Position numbers and translations under genes: made by a program | In this document: positions 7,530 through 16,687 of the stretch, piece after piece | Layout of the letters: the number at the start of each line of letters is the position of its first letter | How positions within the stretch are numbered: position 1 is the first letter of the stretch | The notes under the pieces: model-generated | What the model was told of the DNA's origin: nothing | What the model saw: only the letters and a program-made list of their open reading frames with translations | Database searches by the model: none | Virus record (IMG/VR): IMGVR_UViG_3300012964_000001 | Coordinates: 64,001-111,732 of that record | Direction: 5' to 3' (one strand) | Origin: a virus | DNA length: 47,732 bases

Positions 7530-9304
7530 CAGGTTACGCGAACTTCAATCGCGAGGTTCGTCCCGGTGAGCAGGTAGGTGGTCTCGTAGACCGAGCACGT
7601 GCGGTCGACTCCGTTGGAATTCGCCACAACCAACGGTCTGACGTCGAGCATGTCGACCCCGATTCCATCGAGCCAGAACGTGAGGGCTCCGTAGGTCTGG
7701 GGCGCCACGAAGTAGACCTTCTCGTTGATGGGGCTCACCGTAATGGTCCGCGCGGCGGAGCTCGCCAAGATGTTGTTGCCGAGCGCATAGACCTCGGACT
7801 CCTCGTCGATCCCCGCGGGGCCTTCGCCCCACCAGAGGTCTCCGGTCCACAGGATCTGGAAGTTTCGGGTTTGCTCGGTCGCGCCGTAGGCGGTGACCGA
7901 AACCGTCATCGTCGGGTCTGCGCCGGCGTCGGAGCCGTCGCGGCGTACCGAACCCGCCAAAGTGGCGGAGGTCCACGGGTCGTCGAAGGTCCAGATCCCG
8001 GGGTCGATGTCGCCGCCCCCCGAGCTGCCGCCGAAGGTGTGATTGATGTCGGCGTCTGTCGGTGGGCCCGTCACGTAGACGACGGACGCCGCCACCCCAG
8101 TCAAGGTGTCTCCGCGCCGGTAGGTCAGGACCGCCCCATTCGGCGCCGTCTTCTCCACCGTCAGGCTGAAGGCCGGTGCGATCATGTCCAGCGTGAGCGG
8201 GATTTGGATGATCGTCCCGGCCTCGAGCTCAATTGGCACCGAATACTGCACACCCGTTGGCGTGAGCTCCGCCGCGCCCTGTACACCCTGGACACCCTGG
8301 GGACCCTGGGGACCCCCGGGTGTGCCCTGGTATCCCTGGAAGCCCTGCGTACCCTGAATACCTTGTGCCCCATCGAACCCTTGAGGACCAGTATCTCCTG
8401 GATCTCCTTGACTACCCGTGTCGCCTTGGGCGCCGGATATACCCTGCGCACCTGTATTTCCCTGGAAACCTTGGTTGCCCTGGAATCCTTGGCTCCCGGT
8501 CGAACCTTGCGTCCCCTGCTGTCCTACCGCGCCTTGTGCCCCTGGAGCTCCCTGCGGCCCCGGAGTGCCGGCGGTCCCCTGCGGCCCGGAGTCACCAATG
8601 AATCCCTGGTAGCCTTGGTATCCACGGTTGCCTTGGGATCCTTGGAAGCCCTGGAAGCCCTGGAAGCCCTGCTGCCCTTGTGCACCTGGAGTTCCCTGGA
8701 ATCCCTGAGCGCCATCATCTCCCTGGGCTCCCTCATCTCCCTGGAATCCCTGTGGTCCTCCGAAGTCTCCCTGCGGACCCTGCGTCCCCTGTCCCCCTTG
8801 GGTCCCCTGAACTCCCTGATGACCTTGCGTGCCCTGCGCACCCTCTGAGGTCGCGACGTAGGGATAAACCGTCCTGTCATCGCGCATGAAGGAACGAAAT
8901 CCAGTCGTTGCGTCCAGGAATTCTGTCGTACCTCCCGGAGTCACCGGAATCTGATCTGGATCCAGAGGCAGGAGCCGGGTGTGGCTCACCGTCTCCATCG
9001 GCGCCACGGTTGTCACCGAGAGCGTGATCGAGTAGACGGTGCCCTCGTCAGTGACTGAGAAAACGAAGCTACCGTTGACGTCAGGGCGGAACGTCGGTGC
9101 TGTTTCGCTGCTACTCGACAGGTAAGCTCGTGCTGCCGAACTTCCCTCGGGACGCGCCACGGACCACTCATACTGCACAAATGGAGGCGTTACGGAGAGA
9201 AGTATCTCTTCGTCCCGTGAGTAGCCGCCACGCACCAAACCCGACGGCTCAGTCTCGGACGCATCCATCGGCACGGTGGCCGAAATCGCTAGAATGCCTG
9301 ACAT
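7529..9304 (-). CDS. Collagen-like tail fibre (GXQ repeats)
   Basis: This 591-residue protein has an N-terminal beta domain (1-154) and about 65 Gly-X-Y triplets (about 155-354) with two phase breaks (near GDFGGPQG and TPGGPQG). A C-terminal beta domain of about 237 residues, probably a trimerising or binding head, ends it. The Y position is overwhelmingly Gln (GFQ, GTQ, GAQ), not the Pro/Lys of animal collagen. Phage collagen-like regions are known to form trimeric fibre shafts. The upstream fibre gene has a similar shaft. The start is coupled to the previous stop four nucleotides upstream. Confidence 0.85.
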   Translation of the reverse strand: MSGILAISATVPMDASETEPSGLVRGGYSRDEEILLSVTPPFVQYEWSVARPEGSSAARAYLSSSSETAPTFRPDVNGSFVFSVTDEGTVYSITLSVTTVAPMETVSHTRLLPLDPDQIPVTPGGTTEFLDATTGFRSFMRDDRTVYPYVATSEGAQGTQGHQGVQGTQGGQGTQGPQGDFGGPQGFQGDEGAQGDDGAQGFQGTPGAQGQQGFQGFQGFQGSQGNRGYQGYQGFIGDSGPQGTAGTPGPQGAPGAQGAVGQQGTQGSTGSQGFQGNQGFQGNTGAQGISGAQGDTGSQGDPGDTGPQGFDGAQGIQGTQGFQGYQGTPGGPQGPQGVQGVQGAAELTPTGVQYSVPIELEAGTIIQIPLTLDMIAPAFSLTVEKTAPNGAVLTYRRGDTLTGVAASVVYVTGPPTDADINHTFGGSSGGGDIDPGIWTFDDPWTSATLAGSVRRDGSDAGADPTMTVSVTAYGATEQTRNFQILWTGDLWWGEGPAGIDEESEVYALGNNILASSAARTITVSPINEKVYFVAPQTYGALTFWLDGIGVDMLDVRPLVVANSNGVDRTCSVYETTYLLTGTNLAIEVRVT

Positions 9305-9307
9305 GGT

Positions 9308-12265
9308 TCACCCGTAAGGCATGAAGATTCGAATCTTGCGAGTCAGCATCCAGTCGGTCGATATTGCCGCGCTTGGTTGGATCTGAAGACGCATCGTATG
9401 GTTGTCGGCGACCTGCCAAAATGTACTAGGATCGCCACCCATACAATCCGCGATGAGCGCCGAGTAATCCATAATTAGTACGTTTGCCGGATACGTAAAG
9501 GTGTAATGAACCTTCCAGGTTCTGGACCCAGAAGTCACGCCACCGGTGATATATGGTGTCTGCAGCACTGCCTCGATATCAATCGAAGCACCCAATCCAG
9601 CCGGGAAGAATATGAATCCTCCCAGGGTCCCGAGCTCCATGTTCCACTGTACCGCGCTTATGGTCGCCGTCCGCGCCACCCAGCAATCTTCGAATAACCC
9701 GACTATGGGGGCGTTTCCACCACCGGGAATGATGTTGAGCTTTCCCACATAGCTCTGCCGGAGCCTAGACGCAGAGACCCCACCCGCTGCCCCGTCCAGC
9801 GTCCAGTGCTGAACTCTTCCGGTCGTCGTCGGCGCTACCGCCGTGTAGGCCGGAGCGGTCAACGCAAGCAGCCCGTACTGATTGGCACGCAGAATGGCAT
9901 TGCCGGTGACGAAGATCCCGGTGTGCTTATCGACCCCGAGCTGCACCGATTCGGACCACGTCAGGTATTCACCATGGACGCGCACATCACCGCCCGTACC
10001 GGTGATCGTCGGCGTCAACGCCGGGACCTCGAGAATCGCCCCACTATCCACCCACATCCCACGCTGCGCATTGCCGTTGCCGAAAATCCCGGTGTTATTG
10101 ACGACCTGATTGTATCCGCTCACCAAGATCACGCCGTAACCCAGAGCTCCGGCACTATCTGCCACCATGCTCTGGTAATTCCAGATCAGATCCGAACCCG
10201 AGATGTATCTGTATTGACTCAGCACGGAAGCCAGAGTGCATCGTGCTGCGGTGAGCGAATAACCACTCGTCCCGCCGGTTAGGCATCCGACGACGTCAGT
10301 GTCGGTAACATGGAATATAGCCCCCTGACCGCGCAGATAGCACTGATAGAGCTTCGGACCTCCGATAATCTCGGTGGCGTTGATCCGGCATCCGTAGAAC
10401 GCGCTCTTGGCGGTCCCGGAGGTCGTTATCCCAACCTTGGTGTTCGCCGTGCCGACGCTGTTGATCGTCGCGTTCGCGATGATGACTCCCCATTGGGAAT
10501 CGGTCGGAAGCGCGGCTTCGGATACGACATCGAGCGCCACGTCCGTCAGGTTGCCCAAGGTCTCGATGACGAGCGTACCGCCTACCGCCGGTAGGGCGTT
10601 CGTCGCACCGGTCGGAGCTAGAGCCGTGATGCTATTGGTCGCCATGCTGGTCCACCAGGACATGCGCGCGACCGAGTCACCAGTGCCGTGCGGATTCTGA
10701 AGGGCGATCCAGGAGAGCGCCCCGAGGTTAGTACCGCTCGTGAGCCGCGCCCGCATTTCTATGTAGGGCAGGAATGTCGAGACTCCGCTACAGGAGAGCG
10801 TGTTGAATTCGTGCGCCGCCGGATTGATTGTCGCCGCAGCACTTACGGTCAGGGATGCCTGAGTCGTAGCCGCCGTCGCCATATCGAGCACGACCATGCC
10901 GAGCGGACCCAGATGGATCTTCCCGCGAATAGCGCCGAGCGCTGTCATGCCGTACACGGTGATGAGCCGATTGATGCGCTGGTGGTTCCATCTGCGCATC
11001 AACTCGTCCCAGCTCTGTAGCGGTACCCCTGAGGTAGTTCCTAGGTTCTCGTCATTCCCCGTCGAAGCGTTGATGTAGAAGGTGCTGAATTCGGTCCAGC
11101 GCGTGTGGCCGGTGAGCTTACGGTGCCAACGCGCCGTTGCCGACGCGCCGGCTTGCACGATGAGGCCAACGATCGGAGTATCGCTGGAGTTGTTCAGCAA
11201 CTCCCAGAGGTCCTGATGGCTGCCGACGAAGCAGAGCTGCCCATCGGTGAGCCCTGCGTAGGCCAACGCGTTGAGCGCGGCTTCGTTGATCGCGTAGAGC
11301 ACGGACGGAGGCCCCTGGGGGCCCTGGAAGCCCTGCGGTCCTTGCGCTCCGGCGGTCCCCTGGAAGCCCTGGACGCCCTGGGTGCCCTGATTCCCTTGGA
11401 AGCCCTGAGTCCCCTGGAAGCCTTGGGTTCCTTGCGCGCCGGCCGTGCCCTGCGCGCCCGCGGTCCCCTGTGAGCCCTGGAAGCCCTGGAAGCCCTGAGT
11501 GCCTCCAGTCCCCTGCGTGCCCTGAAAACCTTGAGAGCCCTGGGAGCCTGCAGTCCCCTGGGTCCCTTGGAAACCCTGGAAGCCCTGGAAGCCCCCACTG
11601 CCGGCTGTTCCCTGGAACCCCTGAGCACCCTCGGTACCCTGAGCCCCCTGAGTCCCTGCTGTGCCCTGCGTGCCCTGAGCGCCCGCGTAGCCCTGTGTAC
11701 CCTGAGCGCCCGGCGGACCCTGGGGGCCGACTTCACTCTCGGTGTCGGTCACGGCCGGCCGCCGGCAAATCGTCAGATTCCCCTCAGGGTCGAGCGTTCC
11801 GAGCGGGTAGTCGCCGACCGAATAGACCGACACGGCCTGCGCCCGCGCCGTCGCGGTGTTGACCTTCACGAACTGCGGGACGCCGGGCTCTGCGAGTCCG
11901 TGAATGACCCACGGCAAGACCCCATCGAGCGCCCCGAGAATCCACGCCCCCGGCGCGCACACCCTCATCGCAATGCCGGCGGCCATGCCGGCGGCGAGTA
12001 TCGTCGATGCGGTCACCCGTGTGACGGTGCGACCCAGCGGATCAGACTCGCTGACGACGAAGACATCTCCAACCGCGAGCCCCGAGCTCCCGATGGACAG
12101 CTGGTACCACGTGCACGTGACGCCGCCGAGCACGCAGTCCACGACCTGCCGCTCGGTCCCGAGTATCTCGTCGTCGATCAGACGCCGATCGGCGTTATCG
12201 AGCTGATAGTTCGCCGGCAGGACGACCGGATCGTCGACCTCTCGGTCGCTTAGGATTTGGGACAT
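9308..12265 (-). CDS. Large collagen-like and beta-helix tail fibre
   Basis: The 985-residue product has an N-terminal domain (1-179) that probably attaches to the baseplate. About 47 Gly-X-Gln triplets follow (about 180-321), then a linker similar to the N-terminal part of the 599-residue fibre, and a beta-helix-like body starting near FYINASTGNDENLGT. The C-terminus is a beta domain ending in IFMPYG. It is the largest adhesin in the window and probably the main receptor-binding or polysaccharide-degrading fibre, although no catalytic residues were identified. The gene starts 3 nt after the preceding fibre gene, in a tightly packed fibre operon. Confidence 0.8.
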   Translation of the reverse strand: MSQILSDREVDDPVVLPANYQLDNADRRLIDDEILGTERQVVDCVLGGVTCTWYQLSIGSSGLAVGDVFVVSESDPLGRTVTRVTASTILAAGMAAGIAMRVCAPGAWILGALDGVLPWVIHGLAEPGVPQFVKVNTATARAQAVSVYSVGDYPLGTLDPEGNLTICRRPAVTDTESEVGPQGPPGAQGTQGYAGAQGTQGTAGTQGAQGTEGAQGFQGTAGSGGFQGFQGFQGTQGTAGSQGSQGFQGTQGTGGTQGFQGFQGSQGTAGAQGTAGAQGTQGFQGTQGFQGNQGTQGVQGFQGTAGAQGPQGFQGPQGPPSVLYAINEAALNALAYAGLTDGQLCFVGSHQDLWELLNNSSDTPIVGLIVQAGASATARWHRKLTGHTRWTEFSTFYINASTGNDENLGTTSGVPLQSWDELMRRWNHQRINRLITVYGMTALGAIRGKIHLGPLGMVVLDMATAATTQASLTVSAAATINPAAHEFNTLSCSGVSTFLPYIEMRARLTSGTNLGALSWIALQNPHGTGDSVARMSWWTSMATNSITALAPTGATNALPAVGGTLVIETLGNLTDVALDVVSEAALPTDSQWGVIIANATINSVGTANTKVGITTSGTAKSAFYGCRINATEIIGGPKLYQCYLRGQGAIFHVTDTDVVGCLTGGTSGYSLTAARCTLASVLSQYRYISGSDLIWNYQSMVADSAGALGYGVILVSGYNQVVNNTGIFGNGNAQRGMWVDSGAILEVPALTPTITGTGGDVRVHGEYLTWSESVQLGVDKHTGIFVTGNAILRANQYGLLALTAPAYTAVAPTTTGRVQHWTLDGAAGGVSASRLRQSYVGKLNIIPGGGNAPIVGLFEDCWVARTATISAVQWNMELGTLGGFIFFPAGLGASIDIEAVLQTPYITGGVTSGSRTWKVHYTFTYPANVLIMDYSALIADCMGGDPSTFWQVADNHTMRLQIQPSAAISTDWMLTRKIRIFMPYG

Positions 12266-12268
12266 CGG

Positions 12269-13543
12269 CTACTTTGCGTTTCGGTACTGCGCTGAAGCGA
12301 TGGCCAAAATCATCAGCCGCATATCGATATCCGTCGTGTCGAAATCATAGGTCGCCGTCAAGTAGCCCGAAGCATCGACCCCAATCTCGATACTGCTTGT
12401 CTCGGCCACTCCCCACCAGGGCCAGTTAGCATTGAGCGCAAGTGCTGGCAGTGTCACGTCAAAGGTGTTGCCAACAAATAGCGCAGTCTGGTTGATTTCC
12501 GCCGGGGCCACATCATACGTTCCTTGTGGCTCTCGACCTCCAGTCATCCAGGCGAAATCGAATCCACCACGTGTAGCGTAGACCAAGAACCAGATGACCC
12601 GGTTACTCCAATCCAACGAATTATCGATAATCACCGTCGCATCGTCCGCAATGCTCTTCGTGGCGTCGCTCATATCGAGCGCGATAAACCGCATGATCGA
12701 TCCGCTCATAATCGATGGCAGAAACTCTTGCGGCCGCCCCACAGCTGGGCTCCAAGCACGTTGTCCCCATAGGGTTGAAGCATCGCTATTGGCAAAACTG
12801 ACTGGACCCATCGTCGCCGCCCCCGTCGACTGGGACAAGTGCGCCACAGGCGCGATTTCGCGGATGTTCGCCGTCTCCACGACTGATCCTAACGTGAACG
12901 GGTGCTCGAGCAGCACGTAGGCCAATGGGATGTAGTAGTAGTAAGCCGATGGCGTACCATCGGTGGGCAACGCCGGTAAGGTCGGCGCCGTTGCCTCTGA
13001 CCCAGCTACTACCCCGAGTGAGACAAGCGTGTTCGTGTACAGCGGAAGTGACTGAGTCGCAACGCCCCCGATGGTCCTCACGACTCGGTTTTCCGAAGCG
13101 CTCGGAATCTCCACCGCCACTCGCGCATAGATCAGATCCCATCGGTTGTTGGCGACGGTCGCGGCGAGCTGCACGGCAGAGCTATAAATGGGGCTATTAC
13201 CGCTGCCCTCATAGCGTCCGGTGCGGATCTCGTACCACGCACCCGGAATGGTCGTGTTGCGTGTCCCAATGATGGCCCGGAACGAATACACCATCACCTG
13301 CCCGGTAGCTCCGTTGGGTCGGATCATGGCCGAGGTATTGACACCGTCTCCCCATGTTCCTTCGATGCGATACGGAAGAATCAGCTTTTCCAAAACGGGC
13401 GATCCGCCACCCTTGTAGGGACGGCATCGTAGGAGCTCTGCAAGCAGCCGATCATCGGCTAATGCCGCTTCCTGGGAGACCAGGTTGAGTTCTGGCTCGT
13501 CGAAGGCCTGCCCGTCGACGGTGTGGGTATATTGCTGTTCCAT
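12269..13543 (-). CDS. Tail fibre/baseplate adhesin, tandem paralogue B
   Basis: The 424-residue protein is paralogous along its length to the gene immediately upstream. Both have a MExxYxHTVxGQ start, a LLAELLR helix, an LPYRxE strand, the block RWDLIYARV, the block RxVRTxGG, an ALPTDG loop, and an end in NAK. The C-terminal half is a beta-rich binding-like domain and is more divergent. It sits between the baseplate genes and the collagen-like fibres. It may be a connector or short fibre of the kind that holds longer fibres on the baseplate. No named family is recognised. Confidence 0.7.
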   Translation of the reverse strand: MEQQYTHTVDGQAFDEPELNLVSQEAALADDRLLAELLRCRPYKGGGSPVLEKLILPYRIEGTWGDGVNTSAMIRPNGATGQVMVYSFRAIIGTRNTTIPGAWYEIRTGRYEGSGNSPIYSSAVQLAATVANNRWDLIYARVAVEIPSASENRVVRTIGGVATQSLPLYTNTLVSLGVVAGSEATAPTLPALPTDGTPSAYYYYIPLAYVLLEHPFTLGSVVETANIREIAPVAHLSQSTGAATMGPVSFANSDASTLWGQRAWSPAVGRPQEFLPSIMSGSIMRFIALDMSDATKSIADDATVIIDNSLDWSNRVIWFLVYATRGGFDFAWMTGGREPQGTYDVAPAEINQTALFVGNTFDVTLPALALNANWPWWGVAETSSIEIGVDASGYLTATYDFDTTDIDMRLMILAIASAQYRNAK

Positions 13544-13547
13544 GGCG

Positions 13548-14795
13548 CTACTTTGCGTTCGTGAACTGCCCAGTGGCCTGCACGATAATGCAGTATTTCT
13601 CTAGCAGCGGCGTCGTGCCTGAGACGTAGGTTGCGGTGAGTTCTCCGGTGGCGCTAATACCAATTACTAAGCTTGAGTCACTGGTGATAATCGGGAAAGT
13701 TGTTGCATTCAGGACAAGCGCCGGCATGTCCAGGTTGAACGTACTGCCCATGAAGGTCAACGCAGGTCCAGACGGCTCGAGTTCGACGAACGGAAGACTA
13801 TCGGGCATCCATGCAAACCGACGCCCTGCGACGGCATTGCCATAGACGACGAACGTCAGAACGCGATTCCGCCAATCAATCGTGTTGTCCATCACGGTCG
13901 GGACGTCGGGGTCGAGGCTCTTCGTAACGTCCATGAAGTCCAGTGCGATGAATCGCTGTGCTCCACCGAGCATCGTCGCCGGTAGGTGTTCTTCGGGCCG
14001 TTCGTCGGCTGGTCCCCAAGCTCTCTGCGCCCAGAGCGCCGAATCGTCGGCGTAGGCGAATGACGCAGGCCTGAACGTGACGGCTCCCGTCGACGCCGCC
14101 AGTGGCGCAACCGGAACGTGTTCGCAAATCCACTCGGGTTCGACCGCCGTGCTTGACGTAAAGGGATGCGGCAAGAGCACGTAGGCGATCCCGATGTAGT
14201 AGGCTCCGCTCCCGTCGGTCGGTAGCGCCGGCCTAACTGGCGTCGCTCCTTCGGCGCCCTCTACTACCCCAATCGTCACGGTGGTATCGGTGTAGAGGCT
14301 GATGTTCTGCGCGACATCTCCGCCAACCGTTCTCACGATGCGCTCGACTGGGGCGGAAGTGACAGTCAGATCAACCCGGGCGTAGATGAGGTCCCAACGA
14401 CTATTCGTGACCGTTGCGGACAAGACCCGTTGAGCTGCTAGGACGGGGGCTATGGTACCCATAAAGCGCGCTGTTCGGATGTCGTACCAGATCGACTGAT
14501 CTCCGACGTATCGGCTACCGATGAGCGCCCTGAATGGGTACACGAGTACGCTGCCGGTGGTCCCGAAGGGCGTGATGATGCCCGTGGTGTTCACCGCGAC
14601 ACCGCTGGGATGAAGCGCTTCAACTCGGTAAGGCAGGATGGCCTTGTGCACGAATCCGCCAGAGAGTCCCGGAATCATCCGCAGTAGCTCGGCCAAGACG
14701 TGGTCATCTGTCTTGGCTGCTGTTTCGGCGACCCAGTTCAGTTCTTCTTCCGCAACGTCTTGGCCCGGGACGGTGTGTTGGTACAACGTTTCCAT
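13548..14795 (-). CDS. Tail fibre/baseplate adhesin, tandem paralogue A
   Basis: The 415-residue protein is the partner of the following tandem gene. The N-terminal 230 residues align by eye (YRVE, YPFRALIGSR, RWDLIYARVDL, RIVRTVGG, VVEGAEGATP, ALPTDG), whereas the distal domains diverge. That is the pattern expected after duplication of an adhesin. AGGA lies 7 nt before the ATG, which overlaps the stop of the tail-protein-I-like gene. It is probably the first component attached to the baseplate rim. Function is inferred from position and duplication. Confidence 0.7.
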   Translation of the reverse strand: METLYQHTVPGQDVAEEELNWVAETAAKTDDHVLAELLRMIPGLSGGFVHKAILPYRVEALHPSGVAVNTTGIITPFGTTGSVLVYPFRALIGSRYVGDQSIWYDIRTARFMGTIAPVLAAQRVLSATVTNSRWDLIYARVDLTVTSAPVERIVRTVGGDVAQNISLYTDTTVTIGVVEGAEGATPVRPALPTDGSGAYYIGIAYVLLPHPFTSSTAVEPEWICEHVPVAPLAASTGAVTFRPASFAYADDSALWAQRAWGPADERPEEHLPATMLGGAQRFIALDFMDVTKSLDPDVPTVMDNTIDWRNRVLTFVVYGNAVAGRRFAWMPDSLPFVELEPSGPALTFMGSTFNLDMPALVLNATTFPIITSDSSLVIGISATGELTATYVSGTTPLLEKYCIIVQATGQFTNAK

Positions 14796-15556
14796 CAGAG
14801 CGTCCTATCTTCGATCATGGTGAAGCTCACTGAATGGCCCGCAATCTGCAGCACTGCGTTTTCGATCGCTCGGTAGACCGCGGTCATATTGGCGCCCGAC
14901 GGAAACACGAATGCTTCGTAGCCCACGAACAGGCTCCATCCGGGGGCCGCCGGCTGCAACATGCTCAGACTAGGCAGAAGAATCGTGAACATCCGGAGCG
15001 CGGTGTTCGAATAGATGTGCGCTCCGGTGCCGCCCCGTCCCGGTACCGTTGACGATGTCCCATCATCATAGAGGCGATCGGGGTAAAGTGCTTGATAGCC
15101 AATGAATGCGTGCCAATCGAGTGCCGTAGTGTTCGACCGCACGAAAAACCGGTCTAGGTGGCTTTCGATGATCAGACAGGTCGTCGCGGTCCACGGTGCC
15201 AAGATGGCGTTGACCGCGGCGTAGATCGCCGGCATCGAGGCATTCGGGGTGATGCCCAGGGTACGGGCCCGGAAAGCCTCATCCTCTTCATCATTGGCCC
15301 GCGCCGCCCCGCGGTCTGCTGCAATGGCGTCGAGCGGTGAATCCTCAGCACGGTCTGGATCACATCCGGCGATGCATCGGTCGGAATCTCGCTGATACTC
15401 GAGGCTCATCGCCACCAGAATGTCGACGATGGCGTCTAGAACGGGCTGCGGCTCTTCGGAGCGTAGCTCTGCCGGAATCAGTGCCTGAATGTCCTCACGC
15501 TCGGCATAGGCCAGCCGTGGAGCCCCGGGCACCAGGTATTCGACGTCAACGGTCAT
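14795..15556 (-). CDS. Tail protein I / Mu gp48-like baseplate protein
   Basis: The 253-residue product follows directly after a J-like baseplate gene, the usual place of tail protein I (P2 I, Mu gp48). The N-terminal helical part (LQALIPAEL, ILVAMSLEYQRDSDRC) and the segment with DEEDEAFRARTLGITPNAS fit this group. The C-terminus carries a WSLFVGYEAF block and a final beta-hairpin. These proteins sit at the baseplate periphery and link the wedge to fibres, which matches the fibre genes downstream. The assignment rests mainly on order and weak motif similarity. Confidence 0.65.
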   Translation of the reverse strand: MTVDVEYLVPGAPRLAYAEREDIQALIPAELRSEEPQPVLDAIVDILVAMSLEYQRDSDRCIAGCDPDRAEDSPLDAIAADRGAARANDEEDEAFRARTLGITPNASMPAIYAAVNAILAPWTATTCLIIESHLDRFFVRSNTTALDWHAFIGYQALYPDRLYDDGTSSTVPGRGGTGAHIYSNTALRMFTILLPSLSMLQPAAPGWSLFVGYEAFVFPSGANMTAVYRAIENAVLQIAGHSVSFTMIEDRTL

Positions 15557-15559
15557 TGG

Positions 15560-16687
15560 TTAAGCCGCAACAGTGATCTGAACGGTGATGTTCCAGGCGC
15601 AGGCTTCCCATTCCACGACGGGCGGAGTGAAGAGCGTAGCGAGCACAGGTTCCTCGGTCCCGGAGACCGCGATCGTGTGCACATTGCTCAGCCCCTTCAG
15701 GGCCGCGGCCTCGACTGCCGAGTACTTCCAGACGAAGGGGTTATGCCGATTCTGGAAGTAGTCAATGATGGCATTCGCGGCTTCGATTTCGGATTCTCGC
15801 GGATTGGACGTCGGCTGCCAGAGTTCAACATCGACCGCGAGCTCTACCTGCTGCCGGGTCATCGGTAGCGCCTGGGCGTTGACACCCAGTATGGCGACGC
15901 GCGCTAGGGCGAGCCGGCACGCTAAGAGGATGGCATCTGGGGTTTCGCCGCCGGCATCGCCCACAATGACGTTATTGATCCCTGTGTCGATCCCGGTGTA
16001 GTCGGAGCGAAAGAGCGCTACTCGTGAAGCCCCGGCATCACGGCATGCATGCTCGATTGCGGATTCGTACCCGACGCGCTCTTCAAGCACCGTGTCATTG
16101 GCCCGAGCGAGGTAGGCCTCATCCTTCTCGTAAGCCTGTCCTGCTGTGCAGACGAGCTTAGTGATCGTCCAGGTATCCTCGAGCAGATCCAGCAGTTCAA
16201 GCCGACGGCACTGCACAGCGATAACCGAGATATCGGCTGAAAGGCCCGAGATCTCTTGCTCGACGGGCAGGGGAATCGACGTCACGCCGGGAAGTACCGT
16301 GTAGTCGGATGATGCCCGGACGATGATTGGATCCTGTCCCTCGAGCGACACCAGAATGCGGGTCCATCGCCAGATCGTCGTGCCGGCTGTACCGACGCGG
16401 GTCATGTAGGCGATTCCGGTACCGCGCTGGTCGGCGTTACGCGTGACTCCACGGCGGCTCAGGACGCGCCGGTCGAGCTCGGCATCCTTGGCCCCCGAGA
16501 GGTAGATCTTCCGTGCATGGTCACGTTCTCGTGCCGAGAGCCCGCGGAACACCAGGGCTCCGACTCCAGCGAGGTAGTCATAGAGGGATCCGGTGTGCCC
16601 GTCGGCATCTTCGCGACGGGCATGTGCGGCCGCATGGAAGGCGCTCTCGAGCTCGAACAGGGTCGGTATGGAACGATGGCTAGGCAC
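15560..16687 (-). CDS. Baseplate J-like (wedge) protein
   Basis: This 375-residue protein has the features of the J/gp47 family: the RGLSARERDHARKIYLSG helix, a GVTRNADQRGTGIAYM strand, and the TVLPGVTSIPLPVEQEISG block typical of the added beta domain. The late EIEAANAIIDYFQNRHNPF region is followed by a final beta domain. I chose the GTG start that overlaps the previous gene by 8 nt, with GGAG 10 nt upstream. The order gp46-like, J-like, tail-protein-I-like is the usual baseplate-wedge order in P2/Mu-type phages. A second J-like protein lies between the chaperone and tape-measure genes. Confidence 0.8.
   Translation of the reverse strand: MPSHRSIPTLFELESAFHAAAHARREDADGHTGSLYDYLAGVGALVFRGLSARERDHARKIYLSGAKDAELDRRVLSRRGVTRNADQRGTGIAYMTRVGTAGTTIWRWTRILVSLEGQDPIIVRASSDYTVLPGVTSIPLPVEQEISGLSADISVIAVQCRRLELLDLLEDTWTITKLVCTAGQAYEKDEAYLARANDTVLEERVGYESAIEHACRDAGASRVALFRSDYTGIDTGINNVIVGDAGGETPDAILLACRLALARVAILGVNAQALPMTRQQVELAVDVELWQPTSNPRESEIEAANAIIDYFQNRHNPFVWKYSAVEAAALKGLSNVHTIAVSGTEEPVLATLFTPPVVEWEACAWNITVQITVAA

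Noticed and set aside
7871-8848. Long plus-strand open frame (325 codons) antisense to the collagen-like fibre
   Set aside because: It is the complement of Gly-X-Gln repeats; the translation is a periodic Leu/Thr/Ala pattern without a start signal.
11531-12253. Plus-strand open frame antisense to the second collagen-like fibre
   Set aside because: Same cause: repeat complement plus high GC; composition Pro/Arg/Leu-rich and no ribosome site.
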